The notes beneath the pieces are model-generated. The model made no database searches and was not told where the DNA came from. It saw nothing but the letters and a program-made list of their open reading frames with translations. Made by a program: the position numbers and the translations under genes. This document shows, one piece after another, positions 45,091-55,539 of a stretch of DNA of 64,000 nt (positions within the stretch are counted from its first letter, which is position 1; every line of letters starts with the position of its first letter). Where the stretch lies: assembly GCA_947652115.1 (NCBI GenBank), contig OX393563.1, positions 7,686,619-7,750,618 on the forward strand. Reading direction: 5' to 3'. Origin of the DNA: Blastomussa wellsi (Eukaryota > Cnidaria > Anthozoa > Scleractinia > Plerogyridae).

Positions 45091-48000
45091 TTCAAGCGCG
45101 CTTCTTACACCGAGCTGTCAGCTCACTAGAAATAAGCGTCTGGAATCTGTCAACTGCGAGGAGAAGAAGGACCTAGAACAACAAATCAGCTATACTCATT
45201 TTTGGGGCATAATTATTGCTGTTGTTTTACAACGTTTCAACATAAACGAGTTTTGCTGAAATGACGTACGTTTCGCCTATGCCAGTTTTCTCATCCTCGT
45301 TATCGGTGAGGACGAATGACAATCAGTCATGAATGAGGTGTAAATAATTAAACATTGAATTGCAAAAACACAGTTATTGTCTCTTTTCGTTGTCCTTAAC
45401 TTATAATGAATTTAAGATGAGAATTTTGTCAACGTAATTTTATGCAACGGCGGCGTTCAGAAAAAGACGACATAAATGAAAAATTTTCTTGAAACGGATG
45501 AACATGCCCAATAAAAGCTACTAGATAAACTGTATATTTAAATTCTCATTGTTTTTATCGTTTGTTGAAAATATTGTTTATATAAGGCAAGATTTTAATT
45601 AAATTCTAACGAATATACCTTTAGTTGTATTTAAATTCTGGTTAGAAATAAAAGGCAAGATTAAACATTTTTAGTAATGTATATAAGAGTGAGAGAGAGT
45701 GTGATGAGCTCAAATTAAAACCAGTTAGCTGAAAACTAATTTTACAGTGTTTTAGTCACTACCAGAATGCAATTTTTTGAGGAGCTAGTCAACTTAACCT
45801 TAAACATTTTACTCTCCCAGGCTAAATTTCCTCATAAAAGTACCTTAAGCCAATATTTCGTTGTGTTATTTGTCAACATGTCTGCTTATTTCGAAATCAA
45901 TCACATTTTATAAACCAAAGCAGTGAAGTTTATTTTTACCAAGAGGAAATAAAAAAAGAATCAAATCTGAGATGCTCATGTACATTCGTGAGGTCGAGGA
46001 ATACAGATCCTCTTAAAAAGGCCCTTGGGCTAGTTAATAATGAACAAGGAATCAAACTGCAGATTAGATTAATATATCCAGCCTTAATTGTAAACTTCTT
46101 GTTTCTCTTGTCAGTTACCGATTCTCGACGTTTCCGCGTTCCACCTCAGCCGTGTGCTGTAAATGTTTGTTTGGGAAACGTCCAGACACTGAATTCTTCC
46201 CGCCCAAGTGGGTGAATCGACTTCGCTATTGTTAATCTTTACTTCTGTTTTGTTTTTAATTTTACTTGACTACAGAAATGGTATTCACTTTGGGAGCACG
46301 CTATTAATTGTTGATGCTGCACTAAATTCAATGCTGAACCAAGACTCCACCAAGGGGATCCGGTTTAATTTGCTTCCTGAAAAGAAAAGTTCAAATTGAA
46401 TGCTGCTTGGAATATAGTAGGGGGCGAAGAGGACGGTGGGCAGGTGCCCCAACAATAATGTTCAATGGGCTTTGATTTGCATTAATTTTCTTATTTGGTC
46501 TCGAAACATAAGGGAATAAATGACATAGAAAAACGCATAGCCTTCCAAAAGCCAATATTACAATGATACGAAACTATGATATCACAATTTTGCGCCATTT
46601 ATTTTCGCGAAAACTTTTTTAAAGAGTGATAATTTAATTTCGCGATATTTCTGCAATCGTGAGAATGGAGTTCCTCGAAAATTGGTCTGAATAAATTAAA
46701 TTGGCTTTTGTTCGAAACGCTTCCTAAAATCTATTTACAGCTGGCCGGGAAACTTGACTTTTCTATGGGACCATGTCGCCAGCCTGGAGTAGCCAATTTG
46801 AATTCTTTCCGTTTACAATCTTTTGGTTCTCATTAAGATCTATCTCTTAAAGTTTCTTCACTCATTTTACAGCATTTTATTAATTTTTGCATTCTTTTGT
46901 TAATTTCTGAAATTGCTGAAAAATGAACAAAAGATAATGAGTACAAAATCTAGTACAACAGAAGGTGGGGCCGAGGGGGTATTTCCTGAACCTTTCCCCC
47001 AAGGATCGGACCAAAGAACTCCAAAGAACGCCTAGAAACTTTATTGTGGCCACAAACCTTTCTTATTGTACGAATAAGTCGTACTAGCCTGTCTGCCAGT
47101 GAATTTTCTGATACGTTCTAGACTCTGGAACTACTACAGATATTTGAAAACGGAAAACGGGATTTTTAATCTCACATGAAGCAGTGCACGTTTCCCTTCA
47201 AAAAGCAAGGTGTAAAAAAAATTTGATCACAGTAGCACTTTAAAATGTATGCGAATTTTTGATGGAAACAGCGCGACTTAGAGTGCCCCTCAGTCGTATA
47301 CTCTGAATCTAAAAGAAGACGTTTGACCGATTTAAATATGAATAACCGCAAAACCCTCTTATTAAATATGCCTTTCATACTTGTAATCAAAATATGTTAA
47401 TGAGCTATTTCTTTTAAGGGAACTCTCTATGCGAAGGCGGTCTTTCTTATTAAGATATAAGACCAGTTTAACCGCATTCATGTCAGAAAGTTTTGGCAGA
47501 AAGAACTCATCAATCGAACGCACCGTGCCGTGGTTTATCGATTTTTTTGCAAATCGAGCGAACTGGAAGTTACTAAAGGAAAGAATGAAAATTTACTGAG
47601 AGCATTTAAAAGTGAAACGCGATCCTCTTATAGCGCCTGCGTGGGAGGCTACGACTCCGCTTACAACATAGACTCCTACTCCGTCGCTAGTGAAACCATG
47701 CTTAAGAAATTGCAGCATGTATTTGTTCAGTCACGGTTTCTATGGTGGTCTGTAAAAGTCAGAATGTGATTTAACTATTACTTACTGGACACAGAACTTC
47801 TTATTGCGGCTTAAAATTGTGGAGTGAAATTTCATGGTCGAACTGAGAAAGGAAAGAAAGCCAGAGAGCAGATATAATTAATCTAAAGGTGATTATAAGT
47901 GGGGCGGCAGCATATTTATTTATAATTCAAGCGACCAATGTTCATAAACTGAGCGAGACTGATTTTTGCCTTTCGGCGCGCTTTTTATTTCATTTTTTTT

Positions 48001-48435
48001 CACATTTTCGTTGATCGTGATTAAGGTATTAAGATAATACATACTTATGTTTAGTTAACTGATGGCAAGTGCTCACAATAAGTAACATGTAAATTGAACT
48101 AAAAGCACTGACTTAATTAACTAACTACATTATTCAAGCAATATTTTGGTTCAATATTATCATTTTCAAATCTGGGGCTATTATGCACAATTTCAAAACA
48201 ACTGCCCACAACTGCCACTTCTAACTTTCTTATCAGCCTGGCAATATGACCCATATGAACACGATTTCGTCCGTTTTACAAACTCAGCCGGTTCAAATTT
48301 AAATAACTGCCATGCATCTATTAATTATAAATCTACGCACGCGCAACTACCCAAGAAAACAAGATGTTTACGTACAAACATAAATAACAAGCGATATAGG
48401 CTGAGAATGCTTTCATGAAATGTTCTACATAATCT
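45091..48435. other. Gene-free stretch with a paralogous block
   Basis: 45836-46400 is the partner of 35990-36560. No gene is recognised elsewhere; several frames of 60-90 codons have no family features. Confidence 0.5.
45836..46400. repeat. Paralogous intergenic block 2
   Basis: See 35990-36560. This copy begins about 750 bp upstream of GPCR copy 7 (minus strand), so it could include a 5' untranslated exon or regulatory DNA of the receptor family. Confidence 0.55.
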
Positions 48436-49293
48436 TTAGCGTTCTCTGCGAAGGAGCATACTTATAATTTGCTTCTTGATGTCCCTCTTTAGAAACGCGT
48501 AAACCAAAGGATTTACTGCGGAGTTGAGAACAAGAAGTAAAATGACAATTTGGCTAGCTTTATCAGTCACACGGCGACATGAAAACGTAATGCAGAGGAC
48601 CAAATAGTTTGCCACTGAGTAGCATGCTAGAAAGAACACAACTAAAGTAATTATGTAACGAGCTGTATTGTGTTTCTTGCGTCTGCGTGAAATTGCCGCG
48701 GTTTCAGTGGACGAGCAACTTGACTCAACCTGCCGTTCTCTCGCAGATTCGTGGCGCGACTTTTCTCGAGCAACAACTAGGATACGAACCGCAGCATAGA
48801 ACAGAAGCACGCAGGATATTATGTCAAAAGCTGAGACGCCAGTAACTCTTAAAATTTTCAGGACAGTTTCTGACTCTGTGGTGTACATTCCCACCAAAAG
48901 TAACAGCGAGATCACGAAGGGAACCAACCATGCTATCAAGATAGCGATTCCAGGACGTCGTTTTCTCACGGAGGTATTGTATTTGAAAGGGTGAACGATG
49001 GCGTCGTAACGATCCCAAGTCAAGGTGCAAAGATTTGTGACGGAAGAGTGGAGGAAGAACCAGAAGAATGCCATGTACACTCTGGAGTTGCACATTATTG
49101 ACTTATTACAAGCATAACTCGATGGAAAAACGATGACTCCGACTCCAAAGTCGGCTACTGCCAAGGAAACGACGAACCAGTTGGCCGAGGAATGGAGTCG
49201 GCGATTTTTTGTGACAGCAAAGACTACAAAACCGTTTCCTGCTGCTGTTATGATTGAAAGGAGCCAGCCGAAAATATTGAACCAATTTTCCAT
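48436..49293 (-). CDS. Intronless class A GPCR, copy 8 (intact)
   Basis: 285 residues from the ATG at 49293 (MENWFNIFGWLLSIITAAGN); the frame is open 23 codons further but the family start is here. Motifs: VSLAVADFGVG, C-NKSIM-C with an N-K-S sequon, WDRYDAIVHPFKY, TM4 Trp, FFLACYSVANYL in TM6 without W or P, NSAVNPLVYAFLKRDIK in TM7. No ECL2 cysteine. ICL3 is basic (ISRRRKKHNT) and the tail ends in MLLRRER, lacking the helix-8 cysteine of the paralogs. Predicted membrane receptor, ligand unknown. It is the 5'-most copy on the minus strand. Confidence 0.9.
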   Translation of the reverse strand: MENWFNIFGWLLSIITAAGNGFVVFAVTKNRRLHSSANWFVVSLAVADFGVGVIVFPSSYACNKSIMCNSRVYMAFFWFFLHSSVTNLCTLTWDRYDAIVHPFKYNTSVRKRRPGIAILIAWLVPFVISLLLLVGMYTTESETVLKILRVTGVSAFDIISCVLLFYAAVRILVVAREKSRHESARERQVESSCSSTETAAISRRRKKHNTARYIITLVVFFLACYSVANYLVLCITFSCRRVTDKASQIVILLLVLNSAVNPLVYAFLKRDIKKQIISMLLRRER

Positions 49294-50283
49294 TTCAGTC
49301 GTGCTTCTCACGAGGAAGTCTGAGCTCTTCCAGCGACGTCGAGTGGGGATTTCAATAGTCACTAAGCCAGGAAGACCAACAAATTTGAATGTTGTTGAAT
49401 GTTATGTAAGAAGTTTTCTACCAAGCAAACACAGTGTGACAGCTGCTGGCTACTATGTAGCTTCTACTAATCCCAGCGATCTCCTCGTTTTGCTAATGAT
49501 AAGGCAATTTATGTTAATATATGTTGATGGTGTAGTTTTTCCTAATATTTTGATATATATTGGCTGTCGGCAGAAAGATGTATTTTAAAAGAACACAATA
49601 AGAAAGCCGTCATAAACTTAGCAGTATATCTTTTCCGTGACAGTTTCATTATGGGAGAGATAGCATTTGACAGAGGCAGTTTTGCCCTGAGGCTCTTTCT
49701 GTCGACAATACTGTTAAAATTCTGTTAAGTCGTCACATTTTTCAAATTTGAAAGCAGTACCGTTCAATCTTTTTGGATAGGGTCAAAATATGTCTTAATT
49801 TCAAACTGATCCCTCTAATCCGAAAAGGAAAAGTCGCAATATTGTTTATGTGCGCGCGGTAAATCACGTTTAAATTTCTGCACAGCAAGGATGCGCAATG
49901 CAATACTGAGGAATCACAACGTTTGCGTGCTGCGCATGCGCGGGATCTTACTTTGGTTCCTTATTATGACTGAATCAAGAACATTCAGTTTGAAAATAAT
50001 TTTTTATAATAGTGGTGATAAATCATAAGCAATTTTATTTTAGTTAAGATTAATTGATAATAGGACTTCGTGTCGTCCAATTCTGTCTGTATAAATCATA
50101 CTCGTGATTAAACAAATTGAACTCCCGCTTAAAACCGGACACTTCATTCTAATTACCATGGGCCCCTTCTTCCAAGGAGTTCAAAAATAAATTATTTCCA
50201 AACAAAATGTCTGTCTGAAGTGACCAGCGATTTCTTTAATTTGGTGAGTTTGTGCGGTTTTAAGCTTACAGCGATTTTTATGT

Positions 50284-50420
50284 AATATATCAAACACGAG
50301 AGACAGTGTTTCATCGGGATATCAAAACACCGACAAATACGACGCGCAGCGGAGTATTTTTAATGAACTTCGAGGTGTTTGGATAGCCGATGAAACACTG
50401 TCTCGAGTGTTTGATATATC
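50284..50420. mobile_element. MITE, part of a larger repeat to 50590
   Basis: ATATATCAAACACGAGAGAC at the left mirrors GTCTCGAGTGTTTGATATAT at the right; inner arms AGTGTTTCATCGG and CCGATGAAACACT also pair. The flank to 50590 aligns to 38960-39100. Confidence 0.7.
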
Positions 50421-51412
50421 TTCTCAATCGAAACAAAAACCAAGGAGTAAACGGAGAAATAAAATCGTCAAAATCTATGCTAATTAAGATCGGGTATCAA
50501 AACCTCCTTCACGGTTATGATTTTCTTTGTTTTAACTCGATGAATTATTAATGAGTTTGAGAAGGTTAGTTTAAAAATGACTGCTCCCACTTCGAACGAT
50601 TGTCTTAGTTATTGATATTGTTGGTTTTATCGATTTTCCCTCACTGACTTCATAGTTTATCTCCTAGTTTTTGGACGTCATCGGTTTGTTGCTTGTTTCG
50701 CACATTAATCAAACCGTTACGTTACGCGGCGAAATTTATCATCGCGCGTCAAAGTTCGAAAATGTATATTCAGTAATCTAGGCTCTGTCCTGGTGTGCCG
50801 GTACATAAGAGCTGATACAAAAGAACAAACATTACACTACAGCTTACCAAAGACTCCTAAACAAAGAAAATACAATGGTTATTCCCTTGTGCACCGGTAC
50901 GCGAGGACCGAACCGTAATCTAGAGGCGAGATTCTCTGTTTTTTCTCGGATCGACCATAGCTTTAGTGAAGTTTAGTTCGTAAAATAGACTACCCCGAAG
51001 TTATAGTATTTGATTTGATTTCATTTGTGCTTTACCGTGTCTTCAGTTAGTACGTAAGTGCTAGATACAGTTGATACTCAAATAAAGTTCATTATTAAGA
51101 GCTGGTTCCCTAGGAGAGGACTTCTGGAATTGTGAAAAATTCTGACTTGACACTATTTCCATCAATTTCGAATCTTTTCTCGTTGTTTGAAGCCCTGAAC
51201 AGGCAGGTCGGCAGAATCTTCACTAATATACACCTACTTACGTGACGTATGGTTACGATTGCGTTACCATGGTTACACTAGATAAATTTATTGCCTTGGA
51301 TGATAAGGAAATAATTTTGCCTTTGTCTCACGAAAGGAACAACTTACGCGTCTATATTTTCGCTGTGTTTGGTCAATTTGTCCCATTTCTGTTTTGCGCG
51401 CCATGCAATCAG

Positions 51413-51709
51413 TCAAAGGATAGAAAGTATAGAAACACAAACAGCAAGAACTGTTATGCTAACAGATCGAGACCATGTTTGATTTATCGCATGATATTGC
51501 CCGGCAAAGCCGTTAGTTTTAACATATTTCACATACATAACATAATTTATCTTATTTCCAGACGAACTGACAGTATGCAAGCTTTCCGGTATGTAATATT
51601 TATACAACAATATGAAAGGGTTTTTTTCCGTTGGATCATATTTTTTTCCAGTCATATCGTCGAGAGGGTTATCAACCAGGTTTTGTAGAACTTTAGCAGC
51701 GGAGGCCAT
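51413..51709 (-). CDS. Hypothetical small protein with C-terminal hydrophobic segment
   Basis: 98 codons from a true ATG at 51709: MASAAKVLQNLVDNPLDDMT, a charged middle (GKKYDPTEKNPF), a Tyr-rich part, and a C-terminal hydrophobic stretch SVSITVLAVCVSILSIL ending at the stop. This shape would fit a tail-anchored membrane protein. I recognise no family. The frame could equally be a first exon read into an intron, or chance: the overlapping plus-strand frame 51242-51688 is longer. No neighbour gives context. Confidence 0.3.
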   Translation of the reverse strand: MASAAKVLQNLVDNPLDDMTGKKYDPTEKNPFILLYKYYIPESLHTVSSSGNKINYVMYVKYVKTNGFAGQYHAINQTWSRSVSITVLAVCVSILSIL

Positions 51710-53049
51710 CGTGTCATCTTAGTCGCGTCAATTTTTTGAGGCTGTGAAAGGAAGTGCACGGGATTCACTCTTTCGTTCAGATTACCTTCATTAATAATTG
51801 AAGAACATCTTGACAGAGTTTATCTATTATCAATGATTTTAACAGAGTACAATATACAATCAAAAAAACACCCTCTGGCAGCCAGGGTACCATAGAATTA
51901 AATAAAATTCACACCTTGCTTAATATTTACATGCTGTGTGATTAGATTTCAATGAATAACTTGTGCAAGTTATTAAAAAAGTTGTTTTCGTTTCATATTG
52001 GGAATTAGTAGAAACTCAGCTGTGTTCTCTTGGGAATCGTAAATCGATGGCATATATGACTGATTAATTCCCCAATTGTTTTCTATTCGCTAATGCGAAA
52101 CGATCGCGCGCATAAAGTGGTAGCTGTGGCGCTTTTTGGAATGCAATCCTTTAGAGTTCCACTAAAGAGTTCTACTGAAGCAATTAGACTACTCGCCCTC
52201 TTTAATTACTATAAAATACAACAGTGTGTAGAATCTTACCCGAGGTCAAACGATTTTTTTTTGCGATAAATGGACGAACATAGACGGCAGTAGGTTTGAT
52301 CGGTTACTTTTTCCATGATGCCTTTCTCTTGGAGGTCTTTTACTTCAGGAAAAATATTGTTCTTTGCAGAAACCTCCTGTTTAGTGTAGAGTTCAAGGTC
52401 ACTTTTAAACTTTTCAATGGTGTCATCAAATACATTGGAATAATTACTCAGGTACCAGTTAGACCAGGCCTAACGTACGTAATTCCCTAAAATTACGAGG
52501 CTGACTTATGTCTTTGAACACACTCACAGGCCTAGCTGGGATACTACATGTAAACTCGTAAGATAAGAACTTTATTAACGTATCGAGGTTGCTAGCATAC
52601 AGGGTATACTAATTGGGGACACCTAGCTACAATTACTTATCTAGTGATTATGAATTAAAATATAAAATATATGTACATTTGTAAATATTAAAAATATATA
52701 AAAATATAAAACAAACGATGAGCTACGCATTAAGAACAATCATTAGTTGTTACATAAAAAACAGTCTTTACAAGTATTGCCTAACAGACTTTGATGTGTT
52801 CTTTTTTAAGGTTACTGATAACCTATTCTGGTGTCTTTCGGAAAATGATTGGTACGCGCGTCATTTTCGGTGAAACCATATCTAACTATATATCTATGGA
52901 AAGGTTATGAAATGTAAAATCCAAATATATACTGAAAATCTTGGTAATTTATAGGTTCGGTTAGCGTGCGCGAGCCTTCAAACTTGAAACCATCGATGTT
53001 CACTTCGCTGAATTACCCGCCTCCGCGTTATCTCTCACAACAAAACAAA

Positions 53050-53232
53050 CTGCACTATATCAATCAGCACTTGATAGGCTACCAAAGTGGGTCGGGCTTT
53101 AAAAATATAACTTGGGAGAAATGTTTTTTGGGCAAATAGTTCACCGCCCCCAGCAAAACATTTTCCATACGCTTATGCCCGCCACTATATCCATCAGCAC
53201 TTGATAGGCTATCAAATTGTGTCGGGCTTTAA
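53050..53232. repeat. Tandem duplication
   Basis: AATCAGCACTTGATAGGCTA followed by C.AA.GTGGGTCGGGCTTTAA occurs at 53060 and again at 53190, about 130 bp apart. The spacer ends in a lone MITE end (CATACGCTTATGCCCG). Confidence 0.7.
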
Positions 53233-53667
53233 GGATCTTTCTATTGGTTTCTGAGAAAATAGGCTCTGAAGAGGTGTCACAGTAGAAATATTTCTATTCA
53301 TCATTATCACCATCATCATCATTACCATTATTATTATGGGAAATCCCATATACCTGAAAGGGACAAGGATGCACTGTGGGTGTAAATTACACATGCATTT
53401 TGGTCTTACTTAGGTTAGCGTGTTCAGGACAAATCAACAAAACTTGGTTTCATTTAAAATTGCATGCAAAGAAATAAAAAATAATGCTATACTGTGTTGG
53501 GGTCTAGTAATCTGACTGTGCGAAGGAAAGAAGTGTGTGTGTGTGTGGGAAAAACATCTAGTGTACATAAATTATTGTTGGTATTGTTGTTCAGGGCTCA
53601 AAGAAGACTTGCACCACATATTTACCTGTTTCAAACTTTATATTAGTCAGTCTCCTGGCCCATTGTG

Positions 53668-53787
53668 TTAGGCCGCCTATGGTCACCCGATAACTGAGAG
53701 GGCCATTCTGGTTCTTAAAAGGGTTAACCCTTTATAAGCCTTTAGCCACCAGAATGACCCTCTTATCGGCTTACCACAGGCGACCTA
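53668..53787. mobile_element. Foldback hairpin element
   Basis: TTAGGCCGCCTATGGTCACC with GAGAGGGCCATTCTGG at the left is mirrored by CCAGAATGACCCTCTTATCG and CCACAGGCGACCTAA at the right. The loop is about 30 bp. Confidence 0.75.
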
Positions 53788-53989
53788 AAAAAATGCATCA
53801 GGATACTGACAGTGTGATACAAATGGATTAATTAACAAAATCTAAAATCATACCTCAAGAGCTAATGGCCTGGGTAACTCTAATAAGCCTGTAATAGGTC
53901 TTGTACATTATTTGTTGTGGAACAAACTATTAGGTTGATTTATGTTAGCAACATGACAGGGATGTCAGTTGAGGATGGCATGTGCAACA

Positions 53990-54183
53990 CAGGGGCGGAT
54001 CCAGGAATTTTTGATAGCGGGGGGGGGGGGGGGGGGTCCAAACTTTGACTCAGTTGAGTGATAATAAGCGATACTGAAGATGAGAGAATTTCATCGTCAA
54101 AAGAGTAGTAAGAAACAAAAAATTTGGTTAAGGAAGGGGGTCCGGACCCCCCCCCCCCGACCCTCCCCCTGGATCCACCACTG
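53990..54183. mobile_element. MITE with CAGGGGCGGATCCAGG ends
   Basis: 194 bp, left CAGGGGCGGATCCAGG, right CCTGGATCCACCACTG, flanked by CAACA on both sides (53985-53989 and 54184-54188). Same family as 5496-5654. Poly-G and poly-C tracts are subterminal. Confidence 0.8.
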
Positions 54184-54569
54184 CAACAATAGCCAATAAG
54201 AAGTTAAATCATAGTCATCTCCAGACTATTATGGCGCCCCCTGTCCTCTTGCTAAATCAGTGTAATGTAACCGTTCAACCATGCTCTGTTAGATTTGACC
54301 AATTGAAGCAGAGTGGATTATTAACTACTGCTAGTGTTTGGTCAGCTCATTCTAGTGAGTAAAATAGAAAGCAATTTTGCAACTAACCAAAGGCTGGTAA
54401 ACACTTTTTAAACTGGGATTTCCATAAAAATTTCCTGAAACAACTTTCCGTAAGAGGGTAACTGAAAATGAGGCTGCCCGAGTAGAACAATAAAATATAA
54501 TAAACAAGCAACTCAATCAGTTATCAGTCTTATCGGCTATTTTTGAATCAAAATATTTCTTACTGGCCC

Positions 54570-55539
54570 TCACCGGGCTAATACAGTACCAGATTTTGGT
54601 CTTTTGCAATGAATGAGCTGTGAAATCGCACGGCGGAAGTCTTTGTTCCTCAAAGAGTACACCACTGGATTCATCATTCCATTACTGCAGGTTTGCCACA
54701 AACTGACAACACCCAGCTGCTCTATTATGCAGGAGTGACTTCCTATCGCATAAAATATTTCCAGAATTAAAACTGGTATCCATACGATTACCAGAAACAT
54801 GAACACAAAGCCAACGGTTTTGGCCATTTTAACTTCGACTCTGGTTTTCTCTCACAGTTTCTGACGTAGAGGAAGCTCCCGGATGTGTCTGGCCGCATGC
54901 CAAAACTTGTTGGCGATTCTCCACGGCTTTCTTGTAGATCTTGCAGTACAAAGCACAGATTATCAGCAATGGAAGAACTATGTGCAGTGCCAGAAATGCG
55001 TAGTAAAATTTATAATTAACGTTCCATTCATATGACTTTCCCGATGTTGGATTAAAGGCAAATACTCCCATCAGTATAACAACAAATACAACATACAACC
55101 AAAGAAGAGAGATTATCACAAAGGTTCTACCTCACGACACAACTTCCCTGTATCGTACCAGAGACATGACTGCCTTGTAGCGGTCCACTGTAATCACTAA
55201 CAAAGTGACAAACGAACTTGTTATTGAGAAAAGCCAAATTGAGTTCAAAAAATTCGTTCCTATGGAACCCAGAGGCCATTCTGGATACGACCATACGTAA
55301 GTCATTTCCAGCGGTATCAACCCGAGAGAGATACAAATATCAGTCAGCGCCAAACTCAACAGGTAGCCATTTGAAGGTCTACGGAGTCTTTTGTCCACGC
55401 TAATGGCCACGGACACTAAAATGTTCTCTTAGATGGAGAGCAAAAATGTCACCACGAACAGAATAGATATAGGAATCCGAAAACCCAACTTAAATATACA
55501 CGCTTCCGCTTCAACAGTTGCGTTCGTTGAGCGATTCAT
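54570..55539 (-). pseudogene. Class A GPCR pseudogene, separate family
   Basis: The ATG at 55539 begins MNRSTNATVEAEACIFKLGF with two N-glycosylation sequons. TM1 is followed by an in-frame TAA (55429-55431), then ENILVSVAISVDKRLRRPSN, TM2 (LSLALTD), TM3 with VDRYKAVMSLVRY, a second in-frame stop (TGA at about 55132, probably from CGA), TM4-TM5 (HIVLPLLIICALYCKIYKKA), a one-base frameshift near 54830, then TM6 with IVWIPVLI and TM7 NPVVYSLRNKDF. TM6 W-x-P and TM7 NPxxY are conventional, unlike the array to its left. It resembles amine-type class A receptors, but the exact group is uncertain. Three lesions make it non-functional. Confidence 0.8.

Larger units (their letters stand above)
49294..53989. 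other. Gene-poor stretch
   Basis: Contains the inverted-repeat element at 50284-50420, one possible small gene at 51413-51709, a tandem duplication at 53050-53232 and a foldback element at 53668-53787. Otherwise AT-rich with no recognised gene. It separates the GPCR array from the unrelated receptor pseudogene. Confidence 0.5.

Noticed and set aside
49133..49588. 151-codon plus-strand frame
   Set aside because: It is antisense to GPCR copy 8 over its first half and shows no domain.
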